Assembly: GCA_016285245.1 (NCBI GenBank)
Contig: JAEEQH010000005.1
Coordinates: forward strand, 1 to 64,000
Direction: 5' to 3'
Length of the DNA stretch: 64,000 nt
From: Prevotella sp.
Lineage (GTDB): Bacteria > Bacteroidota > Bacteroidia > Bacteroidales > Bacteroidaceae
The notes beneath the pieces were generated by a model. It saw nothing but the letters and a program-made list of their open reading frames with translations. It ran no database searches and was not told the DNA's origin. This document shows positions 60,453 to 64,000 of this stretch, one piece after another (the first letter of the stretch is position 1; every line of letters begins with the position of its first letter). The translations under genes were made by a program, and so were the position numbers.

Positions 60453-60528
60453 GGTTGAAAATGCGTGAAATTAGGTAGAAAATGCGTTAATTCACGGATT
60501 TTCAACCTCAAATAACGCATATTCAACC
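60453..60528. promoter_or_regulatory. Four-site operator-like array with 21-bp phasing
   Basis: GGTTGAAAATGCGT (60453-60466) and GGTAGAAAATGCGT (60474-60487) are direct copies 21 bp apart. Inverted copies follow at 60494-60507 and 60515-60528, again 21 bp apart. The set lies between the hybrid regulator promoter and a divergent -7 box, where a DNA-binding protein, perhaps the AraC-type regulator itself, could act. The binding role is inferred from layout. Confidence 0.7.
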
Positions 60529-60548
60529 TTTGTTTCTGAAGTTTGCAC

Positions 60549-60557
60549 TATCTTTGC
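60549..60557 (+). promoter_or_regulatory. Bacteroidetes -7 box with no gene downstream
   Basis: TATCTTTGC with TTTG at 60529-60532. The only thing between it and a terminator at 60618-60649 is about 60 nt with no real ORF. Confidence 0.6.
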
Positions 60558-60564
60558 ACCAGAA

Positions 60565-60649
60565 AAAGATTTTTAATGGTTAAGGTTTATGGTTGATTAA
60601 TTTAGTTTTAAAGTATTGAAAAAGCTCCGCTGTGAAGCGGGGCTTTTTC
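60565..60649 (+). ncRNA. Candidate small RNA of about 85 nt
   Basis: It is bounded by the -7 box at 60549-60557 and a Rho-independent terminator at 60618-60649. The interior is AT-rich and carries only a six-codon ORF (MVKVYG), so it is a small RNA or a leader-like transcript. No match to a known RNA family is recognised. The 5' end is approximate. Confidence 0.5.
60618..60649. terminator. Bidirectional Rho-independent terminator
   Basis: Stem AAAAAGC(T)CCGCT with its complement and a 4-nt loop, with T runs on both sides. On the minus strand it ends the trxB message; on the plus strand it would end the candidate small RNA. Confidence 0.85.
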
Positions 60650-60663
60650 GTTTTTGTTGGATG

Positions 60664-60715
60664 ATGAGTCCCATGAGACCTGTGTGAGCCTTATGAGACC
60701 CATGGGACCAATGGG
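60664..60715. repeat. Degenerate 9-10-nt repeat after trxB
   Basis: About five copies of a unit like ATGAGACCC / ATGGGACCA lie between the trxB stop codon and its terminator. This is the same kind of junction array as elsewhere with a longer unit. Confidence 0.65.
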
Positions 60716-60723
60716 AAAAATCA

Positions 60724-61659
60724 TCAAGCTTTGTTCATGAGGAATCTTTCTGCCTCAATAGCTGCCTGACAGCCGCTGCCGGCGGCGCTGATGGCCTGGC
60801 GGTAGACAGGGTCGGCGCAGTCGCCGGCGACGAACACACCGGAAATCTTCGTGCGCGGCGTACCATCAATCTTTTTCAGGTAGCCCACCTCGTCGGTTTC
60901 CAGCCACTCGCGGAAGATATCGGTGTTCGGCTTATGACCGATGGCCAGGAAGAAACCGTCAATCTGGATGTCGACCATCTCCTCATCGGGCTCGCCACGG
61001 CGCTTCACGAGGTGTGCGCCCTCCACGCCGTTCTCGCCAAAGAGTCCGATGGTATTGTGCTCAAAGAGAATCTCGATATTCTCACGCTCACGGACGCGCT
61101 GCTGCATGACCTGCGAGGCACGCAGGAACGGTTTGCGGACGATGAGGTAGACTTTCTTGGCCAGTCCCGAGAGATACAGGGCATCCTCGCAGGCCGTGTC
61201 GCCGCCACCGACGACGGCCACCGTCTTCTTACGGTAGAAGAACCCGTCACAGGTGGCACAGGCGGAGACGCCCTGGCCATTGTACTTACGCTCATCGTCA
61301 AGTCCCAGGTACTTCGCTGAGGCACCGGTGGCGATGATGACCGTGTCTGCTGCAATCTCCGTACCATCGTCGGCAGTACAGACATAGGGTGCCTTCGAGA
61401 AGTCTACCTTCACTATCTCACCGTCGCGGATGTCCGTGCCGAAGCGCTCGGCCTGCTCGCGCAAGTCCATCATCATCTGGTTACCGTCAACTCCTTGCGG
61501 GTAGCCTGGGAAGTTCTCTACTTCAGTGGTCTGCGTCAGCTGTCCACCAGGCTGGAGGCCACAGTATTCAATGGGATTAAGGTTTGCCCTTGAGGCATAA
61601 ATGGCAGCGGTATACCCTGCGGGGCCGCTGCCAATAATCAGACATTTCGTATGTTCCAT
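60724..61659 (-). CDS. trxB: Thioredoxin reductase
   Basis: A 311-residue flavoprotein that passes electrons from NADPH to thioredoxin. FAD-binding GSGPAGYTAAIYASRA is at the start, the redox pair is in CATC (about residue 135), and the NADPH site is VVGGGDTACEDALYL. FVAGDCAD closes the FAD domain. The start at 61659 (MEHTKCLIIG) is the standard one; an ATG at 61662 is equally possible. It is 19 nt downstream of the glutathione peroxidase gene on the same strand, giving an oxidative-stress unit. Confidence 0.95.
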   Translation of the reverse strand: MEHTKCLIIGSGPAGYTAAIYASRANLNPIEYCGLQPGGQLTQTTEVENFPGYPQGVDGNQMMMDLREQAERFGTDIRDGEIVKVDFSKAPYVCTADDGTEIAADTVIIATGASAKYLGLDDERKYNGQGVSACATCDGFFYRKKTVAVVGGGDTACEDALYLSGLAKKVYLIVRKPFLRASQVMQQRVRERENIEILFEHNTIGLFGENGVEGAHLVKRRGEPDEEMVDIQIDGFFLAIGHKPNTDIFREWLETDEVGYLKKIDGTPRTKISGVFVAGDCADPVYRQAISAAGSGCQAAIEAERFLMNKA

Positions 61660-61678
61660 CATTATCAATTGTCAATTC

Positions 61679-62227
61679 TTAAAGCAGTTCCTTAATCTGC
61701 GCCTCAATGTTCTCGATCTTCTCCGTCGGCTCGAAGCGGGCGACGACCTGACCTTTCTTATTGATAAGGAACTTGGTGAAATTCCACTTAATGTCCGGCT
61801 TCGTCTTGTAGTCGGGATCAGCCTTCGACAGCATATCGTCCAGGATGTGGGCAATAGGGTGTTCCATGTCCCAGCCGGCAAAACCTTTCTGCTCCTGCAG
61901 GAACTTGTACAGCGGCTCGGCATCGTCGCCATTGACCTTCACCTTCTTGAAGCGCGGGAACTCCGTGCCGAAGTTCAGCTTGCAGAACTCATGGATTGAC
62001 TCATCGGTGCCAGGAGCCTGCTGTCCGAACTGGTTACAGGGGAAGTCGAGGATCTCGAAGCCCTGCGCGTGGTATTTCTTGTAGAGCGCCTCCAGCTCAT
62101 CGTACTGCGGTGTGAATCCGCACTTGGTGGCAGTGTTTACAATGAGCAGCACTTCGTTGGCATACTCCTTCAGTGATACATCCTTTCCTTTTCTGTCCTT
62201 GACAGAGAATTCATAAACAGTTTTCAT
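61679..62227 (-). CDS. Glutathione peroxidase-family peroxidase
   Basis: A 182-residue thioredoxin-fold peroxidase. The peroxidatic cysteine is Cys36 in NTATKCGFTPQY, Gln and Trp of the catalytic tetrad are in CNQFGQQ and KWNFTKFL. Cys instead of selenocysteine and absence of glutathione synthesis in most Bacteroidales suggest that thioredoxin is the reductant, which fits trxB next door. No signal peptide is seen. Confidence 0.92.
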   Translation of the reverse strand: MKTVYEFSVKDRKGKDVSLKEYANEVLLIVNTATKCGFTPQYDELEALYKKYHAQGFEILDFPCNQFGQQAPGTDESIHEFCKLNFGTEFPRFKKVKVNGDDAEPLYKFLQEQKGFAGWDMEHPIAHILDDMLSKADPDYKTKPDIKWNFTKFLINKKGQVVARFEPTEKIENIEAQIKELL

Positions 62228-62301
62228 TGTGTTTGTTGTTATTGTTGTTGTTGGTAGATGCTTCTATGACGTCTTTTGACAGCCATTTTCGTTTTCCAGC
62301 T

Positions 62302-62310
62302 ACAAATGTA
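62302..62310 (-). promoter_or_regulatory. Weak -7 box for the peroxidase-trxB unit
   Basis: Minus strand reads TACATTTGT, one base off at the end, 75 nt before the peroxidase start. The leader between is rich in ACA/ACAACA runs. The rest of the 339-base gap 62228-62566 holds only this and the plus-strand promoter at 62434. Confidence 0.4.
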
Positions 62311-62433
62311 ATCATTTCTTGGCGAATACACAAAAAATTACGGAAAATTAATGTTTTTATCACAATTATAGCCGAAAAAGTCAACAAAATAGAAAAAACA
62401 CGTAAAAAGTTTTGCAGTTTCGAAAAAAAAACC

Positions 62434-62442
62434 TAATTTTGC
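62434..62442 (+). promoter_or_regulatory. Bacteroidetes -7 box for the coiled-coil lipoprotein
   Basis: TAATTTTGC with TTTG at 62411-62414, 19 nt apart as expected. The leader to the ATG at 62567 is about 120 nt. Confidence 0.65.
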
Positions 62443-62566
62443 GCGGAATATCCCGTATTGTCAAGCACCGAATCTTTGCGTGCGGGGTGGAGATATGCGC
62501 GTACATTATATATAATAGGGAAAGACCTGAACAGAAATCACTAATATATCAATAAAAACAAAAACA

Positions 62567-64000
62567 ATGAAGAGACATGTTTCGAAAACCCTTCTGGTGA
62601 TGGCATTGACACTGTCGTCAGTTGGTAGCTTCGTCGGTTGTAAAGACTACGACGAGGATGTGTATGTGGATCTGAAGTCGAGGATCACCAAGGAGACGTC
62701 CCTGCGTGAGGCCCTGCAGATTCAGGTCAACGAGCTGGAGGCTTACGTCAAGACGCTGAAGAGTTGCGAGTGCGACCTCTCTGAGTACCTGACCAAGCTG
62801 CAGGCCGACAAGACCTACATGAAGAAGGCTGACTTTGAGGACCAGATCAACCAGATCTCCCTCAACCAGACAGCCATCACACTGATCAACAAGGCCATTG
62901 ATGACATCAATTGGAAGCTGGATCAGATTAAGCCCTTTGATGACAGCGACATCCTTAAAAAAATCAACGATCTGAACAATCTGATTCTGAGCGTAAAAGA
63001 GACCGCCAATCAGGCTCTCGAGGCTGCCACGTTGGGCAAGTGCGAGTGTAATCTCAAGCCGCTGGAAGACCGCGTAAAGACCCTTGAGGGTCTGGTAGCT
63101 GGTTGGGGCGAGCGTATCGAGGCTGTCACCAGCACCGCTGAGAAGGCTTTGGCAAAGGCTGAGAAGGACTCCATCCTGCTTGTCAAGCAGCAGAAGACCA
63201 TCGACTCGCTGATCAATGTCATCAACAACATGGACAACACCATCAAGGAGACCGTCCTCAAGCGCATCGAGACTCTGGAGAAGAACACCTATACGAAGGC
63301 TGAGATTGACAAGATTATCCGCGACCTGAACATTCCCGACGTGCAGCCGTTGCTCGACCGCATTAAGAACATCGAGGACAACTACCTGACTAAGAAGCAG
63401 ATCGAGGACATGATCAATGCTATCCCTGTCACCGACCTCTCGCCCATCGAGCGCCGTCTGGCCGCCCTCGAGGGTCATCCCGTGGTTGATGCCTACACGA
63501 AGTCTGAGATTGACCAGATGCTTCAGAACCTTGACATTCCGCAGACAGACCTGACGGAGATCCTTAATCGTCTGAACACTCTGGAAGGTAAGCACTTCTG
63601 GACTGAGCAGGAGATTCTTGACTTGATTGACGATGCTCTCCCCGAGCCATACGACCATCAGGCTATTCTCGACAGGCTGGCAGCTCTAGAGGCCAAGCCT
63701 CATGTAGATGCCTACAACAAGGATGAGATTGATGAAATGATTGGGGACTTGAATGACGCTATTGAAGACGCTCAGGACCTAGCTCAGGACGCTTTTGACT
63801 TAGCTACTGATAACCAAGGACTGATTAGCGGCCTTGACACGAGAGTCGGCGACCTCGAGGATGCAATGACGACCCTTTTGGAGACCACAATTCCTGGTAT
63901 TACGGATAGACTGACAGCCCTTGAGGGGCGTGTTGGTACCCTTGAGACTAAGGTCAATGAACTCGACACGAAGGTGAACAAGCTCGTTCAGGATCTCGAG
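62567..64000 (+). CDS. Coiled-coil surface lipoprotein, partial (3' end outside the window)
   Basis: Open from ATG 62567 to the last base of the window, 478 codons with no stop. The signal peptide ends in FVGC, so Cys25 is the predicted lipidation site, followed by acidic residues, as in Bacteroidetes surface lipoproteins. The rest is helical coiled coil with leucine heptads (RLAALEG, RLNTLEG, RLTALEG), two CEC motifs (67-69, 159-161), and six copies of a short unit like AYTKSEID (near 83, 241, 272, 309, 343, 382), as found in trimeric phage tail-fibre stalks. Such N-termini are common in large Bacteroidales lipoproteins whose C-terminal domains vary. The function cannot be told without the missing end. 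Confidence 0.85.
   Translation, partial: MKRHVSKTLLVMALTLSSVGSFVGCKDYDEDVYVDLKSRITKETSLREALQIQVNELEAYVKTLKSCECDLSEYLTKLQADKTYMKKADFEDQINQISLNQTAITLINKAIDDINWKLDQIKPFDDSDILKKINDLNNLILSVKETANQALEAATLGKCECNLKPLEDRVKTLEGLVAGWGERIEAVTSTAEKALAKAEKDSILLVKQQKTIDSLINVINNMDNTIKETVLKRIETLEKNTYTKAEIDKIIRDLNIPDVQPLLDRIKNIEDNYLTKKQIEDMINAIPVTDLSPIERRLAALEGHPVVDAYTKSEIDQMLQNLDIPQTDLTEILNRLNTLEGKHFWTEQEILDLIDDALPEPYDHQAILDRLAALEAKPHVDAYNKDEIDEMIGDLNDAIEDAQDLAQDAFDLATDNQGLISGLDTRVGDLEDAMTTLLETTIPGITDRLTALEGRVGTLETKVNELDTKVNKLVQDLE

Overview
The window looks like chromosome from a Bacteroidales bacterium, most probably Prevotella or a near relative. The reasons are the promoter -7 boxes of the form TAnnTTTGC before most transcription units, a tmRNA whose tag ends in YALAA, and many Bacteroidetes-typical families: regulator-propeller sensors, DUF5686 and DUF2723 proteins, a hybrid sensor/AraC regulator and coiled-coil SP-II lipoproteins. 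I see no phage, plasmid, insertion-sequence transposase, CRISPR array, rRNA or ordinary tRNA. All names rest on reading the sequence; no database was searched.

Layout. 1-4 kb: cysE on the minus strand, then nrdD and nrdG (anaerobic ribonucleotide reductase and activase). 4-11 kb: a minus operon of a DUF2723 membrane glycosyltransferase, a polysaccharide deacetylase and a propeller sensor whose phosphoacceptor domain is replaced by an alanine-rich linker. 11-18 kb: a tightly packed minus operon of an rRNA methyltransferase, a DPP-IV peptidase, a pseudo-receiver LuxR protein, purD and two membrane proteins. 18-23 kb: a sensor kinase, then an apparent inositol-lipid locus (IspD/TarI-like cytidylyltransferase, CDP-alcohol phosphatidyltransferase, inositol-1-phosphate synthase). 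23-29 kb: a DUF5686 outer-membrane protein, a LacI regulator, a GH2 beta-glucuronidase and a small beta-barrel. 29-36 kb: a minus envelope and housekeeping block (rlmN, pdxA, a flippase-like protein, a sigma-54 activator, lptE, a TPR protein, secG). 36-41 kb: a 1217-residue fusion of two glycosyltransferase-like domains, a HIT/GalT-like domain and a SpoIID domain, followed by an AmpG-type permease, suggesting cell-wall glycan recycling. 41-41.4 kb: tmRNA. 41.5-56.3 kb: a Wzx/Wzy-type exopolysaccharide locus (export protein, Wzz, Wzy, Wzx, five glycosyltransferases, a secreted glycosidase-like protein, the initiating phosphoglycosyltransferase), with a Wzi-type barrel and a lipoprotein convergent to it. 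56-64 kb: HAD phosphatase, trpB, a short hybrid sensor/regulator, a possible small RNA, trxB, glutathione peroxidase, and the first 478 codons of a coiled-coil lipoprotein.

The most unusual signals lie between and across genes. (1) Intergenic sequence is organised at 7-9 and 21 nt: arrays of different 7- or 8-nt units sit at many gene junctions, sometimes run in frame into proteins, and in two genes stand as inverted copies on both sides of the start codon. Three further regions carry elements spaced 21 bp apart. (2) An 87-89 bp inverted-repeat element occurs twice in opposite orientation 16 kb apart, both times 3' of genes. (3) Two 36-bp perfect palindromes of related sequence lie at gene 3' ends. 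Together with the SpoIID fusion and the sensor lacking its phosphoacceptor, these are the best candidates for undescribed biology.
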